A stretch of DNA of 41,189 bases, from positions 1 through 41,189 of the IMG/VR virus record IMGVR_UViG_3300042522_000515; one strand, given 5' to 3'. Positions 1 to 5,632 of this stretch are shown one piece after another. Each line of letters opens with the position of its first letter. The stretch's first letter is position 1. The stretch is from a virus. Under the pieces are notes generated by a model, which was given only the letters and a program-made list of their open reading frames with translations, was not told the origin of the DNA and searched no databases. The translations under genes were made by a program, and so were the position numbers.

Positions 1-819
1 CCAGCAGATGCTATGGGTCATTCTCTTCTTCTTCTCTGGGGTCCTGAGGCTCAAGGGGATATCGTCAGGTGGTTCCAACTTGGGGGACTCTGGCCTTTTG
101 TGGCACTCCACGGGGCCTTTAGTCTGATTGGATTCATGCTTCGTCAGTTTGAAATTGCACGTTTAGTAGGAATTAGACCGTACAATGCTATTGCGTTTTC
201 TGGGCCTATTGCTGTTTTTGTCAGTGTGTTTCTCATGTATCCACTCGGACAATCATCTTGGTTCTTTGCGCCGTCGTTTGGTGTTGCTGCGATTTTTAGG
301 TTCCTCCTATTCTTACAAGGTTTCCATAACTGGACACTCAACCCCTTTCATATGATGGGAGTTGCTGGTATACTGGGAGGAGCACTACTCTGTGCGATTC
401 ACGGAGCAACCGTAGAAAATACTCTATTTGAAGATAGTGAGCAAGCAAATACATTCAAAGCATTTGAACCTACGCAAGAGGAAGAGACTTATTCAATGGT
501 TACTGCGAACAGATTCTGGTCACAGATTTTTGGTATTGCTTTTAGTAATAAGCGTTGGCTTCATTTCTTCATGCTTTTCGTTCCCGTTATGGGTCTTTGG
601 ACTTCTTCTATTGGTATTATTGGTCTTGCTCTCAATCTTCGTGCTTACGATTTCGTAAGTCAGGAGATTCGAGCAGCAGAAGACCCTGAGTTTGAAACCT
701 TCTACACTAAGAACATTCTTCTGAATGAAGGTCTTCGTGCCTGGATGGCTCCAGTAGACCAACCTCATGAACAATTTGTATTTCCAGAGGAGGTTCTTCC
801 CAGAGGTAACGCACTGTGA
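1..819 (+). CDS. psbD: Photosystem II D2 reaction-centre protein, 3' part (start outside window)
   Basis: The reading frame is open from base 1 (PADA precedes [10 protein letters not shown]) and ends at TGA 817-819, giving 272 residues of a protein normally about 352 long, so roughly 80 N-terminal residues lie off the window. D2 hallmarks are visible: [15 protein letters not shown] carries the TyrD-partner and chlorophyll-ligand histidines, [20 protein letters not shown] holds a non-heme-iron histidine, RWLHFFM holds the second one, and the C-terminus is the usual [11 protein letters not shown]. In cyanophages D2 replaces the fast-turning-over host protein so that photosynthesis continues during infection; it would act in the host thylakoid membrane. 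The Met at 13 is internal, not a start. No intron or frameshift is visible in this part. Confidence 0.97.
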   Translation, partial: PADAMGHSLLLLWGPEAQGDIVRWFQLGGLWPFVALHGAFSLIGFMLRQFEIARLVGIRPYNAIAFSGPIAVFVSVFLMYPLGQSSWFFAPSFGVAAIFRFLLFLQGFHNWTLNPFHMMGVAGILGGALLCAIHGATVENTLFEDSEQANTFKAFEPTQEEETYSMVTANRFWSQIFGIAFSNKRWLHFFMLFVPVMGLWTSSIGIIGLALNLRAYDFVSQEIRAAEDPEFETFYTKNILLNEGLRAWMAPVDQPHEQFVFPEEVLPRGNAL

Positions 820-950
820 GCATACAGTATTTTCTATACTTAGTTCTATTCGTATTTGCCTTAATCGTTATTCTGAATGAGGATCACGATAATGACGATG
901 ATCAAGATGGGGGTATTTTACAACCTGTTTATTCACGAGGAGAAACCTAG
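816..950 (+). CDS. 44-aa single-span acidic-tailed membrane peptide coupled to psbD
   Basis: The GTG start at 816 overlaps the psbD stop (GTGA), and an AGAGG at 802-806 sits at ribosome-binding distance. The product begins with about 18 hydrophobic residues ([19 protein letters not shown]) followed by a strongly acidic stretch ([13 protein letters not shown]), so it should be a one-pass membrane peptide with an acidic tail. The stop/start overlap implies translational coupling to psbD and therefore co-expression with D2. I do not recognise the family; it does not match the small PSII subunits I know (PsbI, PsbL, PsbM, PsbT). The membrane segment, coupling and ribosome-binding site support a real gene; its function is unknown. 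Confidence 0.6.
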   Translation: MSIQYFLYLVLFVFALIVILNEDHDNDDDQDGGILQPVYSRGET

Positions 951-961
951 AAATAAATAAG

Positions 962-987
962 GGAGTTCCAAAAGGACTCCTTTTTTT
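962..987 (+). terminator. Rho-independent terminator after psbD and the 44-aa gene
   Basis: GGAGTTCC at 962-969 pairs with GGACTCC at 974-980 (one bulged T) around an AAAA loop and is followed directly by a run of T (981-987). It would end the photosynthesis transcript. Confidence 0.8.
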
Positions 988-1068
988 ATGGACTTTCTTT
1001 ACATTCTCCTCGTATTCCAACTGTTCGGAATTCTCATGTTTATATTGTCCATCACACAAGACCTCTAA
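988..1068 (+). CDS. Possible 26-aa membrane micro-protein
   Basis: ATG at 988 to TAA at 1066-1068 encodes MDFLYILLVFQLFGILMFIL plus SITQDL, almost wholly hydrophobic like a single membrane helix. The only candidate ribosome-binding site, AAAGGA at 971-976, lies inside the preceding terminator hairpin, so the peptide could be translated only from read-through transcripts in which the hairpin is open. Length and composition resemble the tiny photosynthetic-complex subunits (PetL, PetN, PsbT class), but there is no diagnostic motif. Tentative: a chance ORF of this size is possible, though the composition is suggestive next to psbD. Confidence 0.35.
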   Translation: MDFLYILLVFQLFGILMFILSITQDL

Positions 1069-1072
1069 ATAT
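1065..1072 (+). promoter_or_regulatory. Late-promoter-like box CTAAATAT
   Basis: CTAAATAT lies 16 nt before the ATG at 1088, following the pattern of CTAAATA-type boxes upstream of other genes here (4873, 6386, 36810, minus strand 11469). It resembles the T4 late consensus TATAAATA. It overlaps the stop of the 26-aa ORF. In DNA this AT-rich such boxes also arise by chance. Confidence 0.35.
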
Positions 1073-1087
1073 CTAAAAATCTAAATT

Positions 1088-2155
1088 ATGGATTACCCAA
1101 GAATTAGATCAAACTTTCAAATATTAAATAAATTTCTTGTTGAATTGCAAACTAACATGAATTCTGCAATTCCTGAGATTTATCTGAAACTTGAAGAGGC
1201 AGATAATCAAGAGGTGGGTCAGGGATTCATCTCTGATCTTTTCTGGAGTGCATTCAATTTAATCACAACAATCGAAACACTTGAAGGAAAAGAAGTGATT
1301 GCTTGGTTCTTGGGTGCCATTGTTCAAGATGTTCATGACCATATTGATCAGTATCCAGATTTAAATGGTGAGATTGCTAGTTTATATAACAGAATGACAA
1401 CTACTATCACCTATTTAAAGGATGATAAGATTTCACCAGTTGTAGATAATCCAGAAGCACATTTGGATGATACTTATACCTACAATGGTAAGACAATGAA
1501 AGTATCAGAGTTTAACAACTTTGATTTTGTTTATGCATCAAGTGGTTATAATCTTGCTCTCAATGCAGTCAGTAAAGAATGCAAGTCACAAGCACTTAGA
1601 AAGTGTTTTCCATATTGGAAGTGGAAAATTGGATTCTGGTTTGCAGAAAATCCACAAACAAATCCCTGTACCCAGTGCAATTGGGGATGTGATGATTGGG
1701 CTGATGTTAGAGAGTTTTATGAAGACATGAACCAACCAATATTTGATTATAAAGGAAATAAGATTGCCAATGACATCTATGATTGGGTGAAGAAACTTTA
1801 TGAAGATGCACCAGCACGATTTTATGCGATTGAACCAGTTTCGGATCCAAATGTAAGAATCAATCCCAATCATGGAAGTTACAATCCAAACGGTGCATTC
1901 ATTAATGAGTATTGTTTGGTTTGGGGCAGAGATGATTTCTTAAAAGATTGGAAGGACTTTCCTGACGATTTAGCAAGATGGATGTTTAATGATGTTAATC
2001 CAGATGGATTTGTGGATCGTAATGATTTCTATTATAATTGGAATCTTGATGCCGCAAATTGTATGTGGAAACAAACTCATCGTCCACCAGATCCAAATAT
2101 ATCAAAACCTAATTTATTTGAAAAAATTGTAAAGTATTTTTTAAAAATTATTTAA
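1088..2155 (+). CDS. Hypothetical 355-aa protein with an EF-hand-like calcium loop
   Basis: I do not recognise the family. Visible features: an N-terminal helical half (residues 1-110) with no signal peptide or membrane span; a cysteine/tryptophan-rich centre including CTQCNWGC (C-x2-C-x3-C) and several aromatic clusters; and near the C-terminus the 12-residue loop DVNPDGFVDRND (302-313), which fits the EF-hand/dockerin pattern with D1, N3, D5, G6, a hydrophobic residue at 8 and D12. The last 15 residues are basic and hydrophobic. No clear ribosome-binding site precedes the ATG. It sits alone between the psbD terminator and a run of small genes. Possibly a host-interaction or virion accessory protein, but no function can be assigned. 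Confidence 0.75.
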   Translation: MDYPRIRSNFQILNKFLVELQTNMNSAIPEIYLKLEEADNQEVGQGFISDLFWSAFNLITTIETLEGKEVIAWFLGAIVQDVHDHIDQYPDLNGEIASLYNRMTTTITYLKDDKISPVVDNPEAHLDDTYTYNGKTMKVSEFNNFDFVYASSGYNLALNAVSKECKSQALRKCFPYWKWKIGFWFAENPQTNPCTQCNWGCDDWADVREFYEDMNQPIFDYKGNKIANDIYDWVKKLYEDAPARFYAIEPVSDPNVRINPNHGSYNPNGAFINEYCLVWGRDDFLKDWKDFPDDLARWMFNDVNPDGFVDRNDFYYNWNLDAANCMWKQTHRPPDPNISKPNLFEKIVKYFLKII

Positions 2156-2287
2156 ATGATATCCTCAGAAACTCCATATAAACTTGCAGAAATTATCAGA
2201 GATACTTGGCCCAATCTTTACAGACCGATGGAGAAAGAGTATAATAATAAGACACTACAAAAATTCAATGACAAAAGGAAGCAATGA
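2156..2287 (+). CDS. Hypothetical 43-aa protein
   Basis: The ATG at 2156 follows the previous stop (2153-2155) without a gap and the frame closes at TGA 2285-2287. The product starts MISSETPYKLAEIIRDTWPN and ends in a basic segment (KFNDKRKQ), so it is small, soluble and helical. It fills the space before the next gene, whose own ATG is at 2289. This arrangement explains the DNA better than a longer upstream start for the next gene, which would overlap this frame by about 100 nt. No family recognised. Confidence 0.55.
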   Translation: MISSETPYKLAEIIRDTWPNLYRPMEKEYNNKTLQKFNDKRKQ

Positions 2288-2288
2288 T

Positions 2289-2516
2289 ATGTTAGGGCAA
2301 CTTGCAATTGCTCTTGAAAAACTTGGATGGGATTCAAATGATGAACTGCAAGTGAATATTGGTGGAGTTGCGGTGACAGGCACAGAAACAAATCCAAATG
2401 CAAATCCAAAATGGGCAAAACCTTATGGAACTATTACCTATCAGAATGATGCCTTTATCGTGATTAAAAATGTAAATCGTAATCCTGTAGTCCCTTCGCA
2501 ACCTAGTCATGAATAA
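2289..2516 (+). CDS. Hypothetical 75-aa protein
   Basis: I chose ATG 2289 (MLGQLAIALEKLGWD) because AAAGGAAG at 2274-2281 is a good ribosome-binding site and the start falls just after the preceding stop. An in-frame ATG at 2184 exists but would run through the 43-aa gene. The protein has an N-terminal helix, then a Gly/Thr/Asn-rich middle (IGGVAVTGTETNPNANP) and a beta-like end. Its last codons overlap the next start by 8 nt, suggesting coupled translation. Function unknown. Confidence 0.6.
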   Translation: MLGQLAIALEKLGWDSNDELQVNIGGVAVTGTETNPNANPKWAKPYGTITYQNDAFIVIKNVNRNPVVPSQPSHE

Positions 2517-2820
2517 GTATAATAGTGAAGATTATTTTTCAGTTATTAACACTAAGACTGGAAGGAAAATTGTTGATTGTGGTGAAGAATTAGACGCACT
2601 TGTAATGGTTTCTTTTGACCCACAAAACCGAACGATTACAAGAAATAAAATTCTGATGAGTCCTGTAATTGATATTGAGATTCCAAAGGCACTTCCAACT
2701 AACGAAGTTGTTGTGGTGTATGATGTTCCCGCAGAAAACTTTGATGAGTATTGGGACAATCTACTACCTCCCAATCAAACAAAGCTTCCACAAGGACAAC
2801 AAGAACCTTTTGTTGTGTGA
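2509..2820 (+). CDS. Hypothetical 103-aa acidic protein
   Basis: The ATG at 2509 lies inside the end of the previous gene (8-nt overlap). The product is acidic and predicted mainly beta (VINTKTGRKIVDCGEELDAL, NEVVVVYDVPAENFDEYWDN) with a Pro/Gln-rich C-terminus. No catalytic motif, membrane span or recognised domain. It belongs to the block of small accessory genes between psbD and the DNA module. Confidence 0.6.
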   Translation: MNKYNSEDYFSVINTKTGRKIVDCGEELDALVMVSFDPQNRTITRNKILMSPVIDIEIPKALPTNEVVVVYDVPAENFDEYWDNLLPPNQTKLPQGQQEPFVV

Positions 2821-2870
2821 ATCAGGGGTTATAAGAACTAGCAATAAATAAAAATAAGTTGCTAAACTTT

Positions 2871-3242
2871 ATGGAACTTTACACTTCTCCACAAGAATAT
2901 CTTTTTAATCTTAAAACTTTATCAAATCAAGAAGCAAAACGATTGTGGAGAAAATCAATTAAAGAAAAATGGAATCATCAATGTGCTTATTGTGATTCGA
3001 ATCAAAATTTAACAATCGATCATATAGTTCCACAAGCAAAAGGTGGAAGTGATTTTATTACAAATGTTGTTTGTTGTTGTGAATCTTGCAATCGTGATAA
3101 GGCACACACTGATTGGGAAACTTGGTATTATAATCAAGACTTCTTTACAGAAGCAAAAAGAAATGCTATAGTTGATTGGATGAGTAATAAAGAAAAACAA
3201 CCTTTGTATAAGTATCGTCAAAGGAGGAACAACGCTTCTTAA
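2871..3242 (+). CDS. HNH endonuclease, free-standing
   Basis: A 123-aa protein with a full HNH/zinc-finger core: CAYC (C38, C41), then IDHIVPQAKGGSD (D50-H51, the metal and catalytic pair), N65, and CESC (C70, C73) followed by NRDKAH. This is the compact HNH fold of phage homing and restriction-like nucleases. A TTG at 2859 could add four residues, but ATG 2871 gives the cleaner start. There is no intron around it and no obvious DNA-recognition repeat, so it is probably a free-standing mobile nuclease or a DNA-processing enzyme. The T/A-rich codons match its neighbours. Confidence 0.85.
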   Translation: MELYTSPQEYLFNLKTLSNQEAKRLWRKSIKEKWNHQCAYCDSNQNLTIDHIVPQAKGGSDFITNVVCCCESCNRDKAHTDWETWYYNQDFFTEAKRNAIVDWMSNKEKQPLYKYRQRRNNAS

Positions 3243-3243
3243 T

Positions 3244-3339
3244 ATGGAAGATGGTAGTTTTTACCCCATTGCTGTAGAAGTAATGGGGACTTTAATATCA
3301 ATTTTAATAATTCTTATACCCTTATTAATAGTTTTATGA
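3244..3339 (+). CDS. 31-aa single-span membrane micro-protein overlapping glutaredoxin
   Basis: ATG 3244 to TGA 3337-3339 encodes a short polar start (MEDGSFYPIAVEVMG) and a hydrophobic tail (TLISILIILIPLLIVL), a typical C-terminal membrane anchor. Its stop overlaps the glutaredoxin start (ATGA at 3336-3339), the coupling mode used repeatedly in this genome, and AAGGAGGA occurs shortly upstream at the end of the HNH gene. Function unknown. Confidence 0.5.
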   Translation: MEDGSFYPIAVEVMGTLISILIILIPLLIVL

Positions 3340-3584
3340 GTTTCACAGTTTATTCAAAAAAAGGTTGTCCTTATTGCGACAAAATTAAAATGGTTCTAAG
3401 TGATTTGAGTATCAAGAAAGGATACCCAGTTATTTGTTATGAACTCGGAACCCAATTCACAAGAGAAGAATTCTATGCTGAATTTGGGGAAGGTTCTACA
3501 TTTCCACAAGTTGTTTTTGAACAAAAGCATATTGGTGGATGTAGTGATACAGTGAAGTACTTACAAGAGAATAATATGTTTTGA
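3336..3584 (+). CDS. nrdC: Glutaredoxin
   Basis: An 82-aa single-domain thioredoxin fold with the dithiol glutaredoxin site C11-P-Y-C14 after the first strand, a cis-proline region STFPQV (P57) and a glutathione-binding GGCSD (67-71). It is likely the reductant for ribonucleotide reductase, like T4 nrdC, supplying deoxynucleotides for phage replication. The start overlaps the upstream membrane peptide and the stop overlaps the next ATG (TGATG at 3582-3586), so it lies in a tightly coupled run. The symbol follows common T4-like use; the family assignment is firm, orthology to T4 nrdC is inferred. Confidence 0.9.
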   Translation: MSFTVYSKKGCPYCDKIKMVLSDLSIKKGYPVICYELGTQFTREEFYAEFGEGSTFPQVVFEQKHIGGCSDTVKYLQENNMF

Positions 3585-3769
3585 TGGGTACTATAAATAA
3601 TTCTGGAAGAACAAACATCAATCGTGGTGTTGAGTTAATACTTCGAAAAACAGGAGGAACAAATCAACCAGAATTGGATTCTAGACAGTTCAGTTTTGGA
3701 AAAATGTTTTCTCTTTTTAATAGAGAGATACATTTTAAAATTGAACTAAAATTAATTAAAAAAACGTAG
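3584..3769 (+). CDS. Hypothetical 61-aa basic protein
   Basis: The ATG at 3584 overlaps the glutaredoxin stop. The product (MGTINNSGRTNINRGVELIL...) is basic and ends in Lys-rich ELKLIKKT. No domain recognised. The DNA just after the start contains a perfect TATAAATA (3592-3599), so this stretch might instead be a late-promoter region for the next gene; the ORF is therefore only moderately supported. Confidence 0.45.
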   Translation: MGTINNSGRTNINRGVELILRKTGGTNQPELDSRQFSFGKMFSLFNREIHFKIELKLIKKT

Positions 3770-3785
3770 TCTCTTGGAGAAAAAA

Positions 3786-4028
3786 ATGGAATCAGCAACA
3801 CCTTATATTCTTTTCTTTTGTGGTATAGGAATTATTGGTTCCTTTTTGATTGGAATTATGATAGGATGGTTTGGTAATGACTTGTTTTATTCGTTAATGA
3901 ATAAAAATAGAATAGTGACACATCCAGAAATGTTTGATGAAAACGGTAATATTATACCAGACGAAATTTTGGCAGTACGATTTGAAAACAATTATGACGA
4001 CAACGACGACGAAGAAGACAGAGACTGA
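3786..4028 (+). CDS. 80-aa membrane-anchored acidic protein
   Basis: I chose ATG 3786 over an in-frame TTG at 3774 because TTGGAGA just upstream can serve as ribosome-binding site. Residues 5-30 (PYILFFCGIGIIGSFLIGIM) form one membrane helix, and the C-terminus is very acidic (NNYDDNDDEEDRD). It resembles in layout the 44-aa peptide after psbD: a membrane anchor plus an acidic tail. Its end overlaps the next gene by 35 nt. Function unknown. Confidence 0.6.
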   Translation: MESATPYILFFCGIGIIGSFLIGIMIGWFGNDLFYSLMNKNRIVTHPEMFDENGNIIPDEILAVRFENNYDDNDDEEDRD

Positions 4029-4569
4029 ACTCGAAATTCTTCCTACAAATCCATTTGTGTTTGAAATCCTTGCTCTTGCTTCAAAACAAAGGTCAAAAGC
4101 AAAGAAAGTAGAAGTACTCAAAACATACGAACACGATTCATTAAAAGCAATTTTTATTTGGAATTTTGATGAAACCGTAGTATCTGTTTTACCAGAAGGT
4201 GATATTCCTTACTCTAATCTTAAGGAAGATTTTAAAGTAAGTGGAAATCTTTCCGATAGAGTAAAACAGGAAATTGAAACTATGGAACACTACTCCACTA
4301 CGTCGATGGGAACAATTCAAGATAGAAGTGGTAAAACAACTCTTCGTAAAGAATTTACGATGCTTTATAATTTTGTCCGAGGTGGTAACGATAGTTTAAG
4401 TTCTATTCGTAGAGAAATGATGTTTATTAATATGCTTGAAGGACTTCATCCTCTGGAAGCAGAAATTGTTTGTCTTGTAAAAGACAAAAAACTTGAAAGT
4501 AAATATAAAATTAATAAGGATATTGTTTCTGAAGCATATCCTGATATTCAATGGGGTGGAAGGTCCTAA
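3994..4569 (+). CDS. Conserved-looking cyanophage protein of unknown function, 191 aa
   Basis: I start at ATG 3994 (MTTTTTKKTETELEILPTNP); the upstream in-frame Met at 3934 would overlap the preceding gene by nearly 100 nt. The protein has a Thr-rich leader, then a mixed helical body (NPFVFEILALASKQRSKAKK, EHDSLKAIFIWNFDETVVSV, GLHPLEAEIVCLVKDKKLE). I recall this layout as a core hypothetical of T4-like cyanophages (possibly the family named DUF6433), but could not check. The helical, charged C-terminal third could bind a polymerase or DNA. No catalytic motif is seen. Confidence 0.7.
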   Translation: MTTTTTKKTETELEILPTNPFVFEILALASKQRSKAKKVEVLKTYEHDSLKAIFIWNFDETVVSVLPEGDIPYSNLKEDFKVSGNLSDRVKQEIETMEHYSTTSMGTIQDRSGKTTLRKEFTMLYNFVRGGNDSLSSIRREMMFINMLEGLHPLEAEIVCLVKDKKLESKYKINKDIVSEAYPDIQWGGRS

Positions 4570-4586
4570 TTACAAGGAAAATAATT

Positions 4587-4844
4587 ATGAATATTTTGAA
4601 AAAAGATTGCGATCCAATTGATGCAAAAGATGGAAGTCTTCCTATCAACTCTTATCTTGTAACTTATCTTGTAAAAGATAAAGAGAAGTATGATATAGTG
4701 CAAGCAGGGGGTAAGGTGGAAATTTTTGATAATTATTATGATGAATATGGTAAAGGTGCAATTAAAGAAATTAAATGGACTGATGGAAAAGTAAATCCAA
4801 AAGTTTATGGTTTTGTTCCAAAAGAAACGAAAAAGAGAAAATAA
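4587..4844 (+). CDS. Hypothetical 85-aa small basic protein
   Basis: ATG 4587 is preceded by AAGGAA at 4574-4579; an earlier in-frame start at 4551 would run into the previous gene. The product MNILKKDCDPIDAKDGSLPI... has a beta-rich centre (SYLVTYLVKDKEKYDIVQ, KVEIFDNYYDEYG) and a basic tail (KETKKRK). No family recognised. It is the last gene before the riboswitch-like region. Confidence 0.6.
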   Translation: MNILKKDCDPIDAKDGSLPINSYLVTYLVKDKEKYDIVQAGGKVEIFDNYYDEYGKGAIKEIKWTDGKVNPKVYGFVPKETKKRK

Positions 4845-4872
4845 TGGTATTAAATGTTACAAAAATAATTAA

Positions 4873-4880
4873 CTAAATAA
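4873..4880 (+). promoter_or_regulatory. Late-promoter-like box CTAAATAA upstream of the riboswitch
   Basis: CTAAATAA ends 4 nt before the conserved RNA element. Initiation about 6 nt downstream of the box would place the RNA 5' end close to the first pairing strand of the riboswitch-like element (4886). Position and similarity to the other CTAAATA boxes support it. Confidence 0.4.
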
Positions 4881-4883
4881 TCT

Positions 4884-4992
4884 GACGTTCATTTGCTATT
4901 TGCACATTGCAAATACAGACGGAAGTAAGCCGACGCGGAACGGATCGTTCAGGATTATTTCAATCCCGCAAACGCCGACTGAAGGAACGCTC
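4884..4992 (+). promoter_or_regulatory. Glutamine riboswitch-like RNA ('Downstream-peptide'/glnA motif group)
   Basis: The region has the conserved blocks I know from this RNA group: CGTTCA at the start, ACGGAAGTA in the middle (4919-4927) and GAAGGAACGC at the end (4981-4990). The closing helix P1 pairs CGTTC (4886-4890) with GAACG (4985-4989). A 7-bp hairpin (TATTTGC 4897-4903 with GCAAATA 4909-4915) follows, and the central insert can form further helices (GAACG/CGTTC around 4938-4950; GGATT/AATCC around 4952-4966). The group binds L-glutamine in cyanobacteria and controls nitrogen genes; the Downstream-peptide class lies before short ORFs, as here. Local G+C is clearly above the surroundings. 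No clear terminator or SD-sequestering expression platform was found between 4992 and the start at 5023. Confidence 0.8.
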
Positions 4993-5022
4993 TTTAATTT
5001 AAACAACTAAGGAGAAAACCTA

Positions 5023-5157
5023 ATGTCACAAGTGGTATATCGTGGTGTCCCTTATGACACCGAATTACGTAACCAAAAACAAGATCAACAACAACCTCAA
5101 CAATATAATGCACAATATCGTGGGGTAAAGTATGTAAAGGAGGTTGAGAAAAAGTGA
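5023..5157 (+). CDS. 44-aa YRGV-repeat micro-protein (DUF4278-like) under the riboswitch
   Basis: ATG 5023 has AAGGAG (5009-5014) at the right distance. The peptide contains two copies of a Y-R-G-V-x-Y motif (VVYRGVPYDTELR at 4-16 and QYRGVKYVKEVEKK at the end) separated by a Gln-rich linker (QDQQQPQQYNAQ). The YRG-x-x-Y motif is typical of short cyanobacterial DUF4278 peptides, and such peptides are what follow the Downstream-peptide RNA class. Expression would respond to glutamine, i.e. host nitrogen status. Its biochemical role is unknown; one hypothesis is a small effector of host nitrogen metabolism, by analogy with the short glutamine synthetase inactivating factors behind cyanobacterial glutamine riboswitches. 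Confidence 0.8.
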   Translation: MSQVVYRGVPYDTELRNQKQDQQQPQQYNAQYRGVKYVKEVEKK

Positions 5158-5252
5158 AAACTAAAAACAACTGGCAATTAGTTTTAATCAAGCAACAAAA
5201 AGAAAAAGAACAACGTAAACATCAAGCAAAACTAGCAATGGCAATGCGTTGA
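5154..5252 (+). CDS. 32-aa very basic micro-protein
   Basis: GTG at 5154 overlaps the stop of the YRGV gene (GTGA) and is preceded by a strong AAAGGAGG at 5136-5143 located inside that gene. The product MKTKNNWQLVLIKQQKEKEQ... is Lys/Gln-rich and probably one amphipathic helix. It ends just before a terminator, so it shares the riboswitch-controlled transcript. Function unknown. Confidence 0.6.
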   Translation: MKTKNNWQLVLIKQQKEKEQRKHQAKLAMAMR

Positions 5253-5258
5253 TTTAAC

Positions 5259-5285
5259 AGGAGGGATTGATTCCCTCCTTTTTTT
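5259..5285 (+). terminator. Rho-independent terminator of the riboswitch operon
   Basis: A perfect 8-bp stem AGGAGGGA (5259-5266)/TCCCTCCT (5272-5279) with loop TTGAT, followed by a run of T to 5285. The loop doubles as a possible -35 box of the next promoter. Confidence 0.9.
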
Positions 5286-5295
5286 ATGCTAAAAT
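5267..5295 (+). promoter_or_regulatory. Sigma70-type promoter overlapping the terminator
   Basis: TTGATT (5267-5272) and TAAAAT (5290-5295) are exactly 17 nt apart, and TGC precedes the -10 as in extended -10 promoters. The -35 box starts in the terminator loop. It would drive the 5317-6384 genes including thyX. Confidence 0.55.
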
Positions 5296-5316
5296 AAAGG
5301 GAGAAAATTTTATTAT

Positions 5317-5472
5317 ATGGATAGAGAAAAAGTTAAACTGATTATACGGAATATGGAACTGCTTTTGGATTCTTTAAAAGTAGAAATTTATTCAAACGTT
5401 CAAGCAAATAAAGTAGAAAGTAATCAAGAAATTATTGATTACGATGAAGTATTTGAGGATAATGATGACTAG
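5317..5472 (+). CDS. Hypothetical 51-aa acidic protein
   Basis: ATG 5317 (MDREKVKLIIRNMELLLDSL) to TAG 5470. The AAGGGAGA at 5297-5304 is a plausible ribosome-binding site. The peptide is helical in its first half and acidic at the end (DYDEVFEDNDD). The 3' end overlaps the next ORF by 8 nt. No family recognised; first gene after the promoter at 5267-5295. Confidence 0.6.
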   Translation: MDREKVKLIIRNMELLLDSLKVEIYSNVQANKVESNQEIIDYDEVFEDNDD

Positions 5473-5632
5473 CAGATCGAGGCAATTAGTTAAACTACTT
5501 AAAAGATTAATAAAACAGGAACATTTGTATTCAGACAAACAACTGAAGGAAATGAAATCACAATTAAAAGTTGTGGAAAATGAACTTGTAGAATTGGAAA
5601 AACTCACATCAAAAGGATTTGGAAAGAAATGA
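5465..5632 (+). CDS. Conserved-looking small basic cyanophage protein, 55 aa
   Basis: I take ATG 5465 (MTSRSRQLVKLLKRLIKQEH) rather than further upstream in-frame Mets that lie deeper in the preceding gene. The protein is a charged, likely coiled-coil helix (LKEMKSQLKVVENELVELEK) ending TSKGFGKK. Small proteins of this layout are, from memory, common upstream of thyX in T4-like cyanophages. Its stop overlaps the thyX start (ATGA at 5629-5632), implying coupled translation. Function unknown. Confidence 0.7.
   Translation: MTSRSRQLVKLLKRLIKQEHLYSDKQLKEMKSQLKVVENELVELEKLTSKGFGKK

Noticed and set aside
1-819. Intron or second start in psbD
   Set aside because: The D2 sequence is continuous through the window and the Met at 13 is an internal residue; the true start is upstream of the window.
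951-960. AATAAATAA as a late promoter
   Set aside because: It lies directly before the psbD terminator and would drive only the terminator region; probably chance.
2184-2516. Longer 110-aa version of the 75-aa gene
   Set aside because: It would overlap the better-placed 43-aa ORF for about 100 nt; ATG 2289 has a good ribosome-binding site.
3592-3599. Perfect TATAAATA as a late promoter
   Set aside because: It lies inside the first codons of the 61-aa ORF, nearly 190 nt before the next start. Chance matches are expected in DNA this AT-rich, so it is not listed as a promoter.
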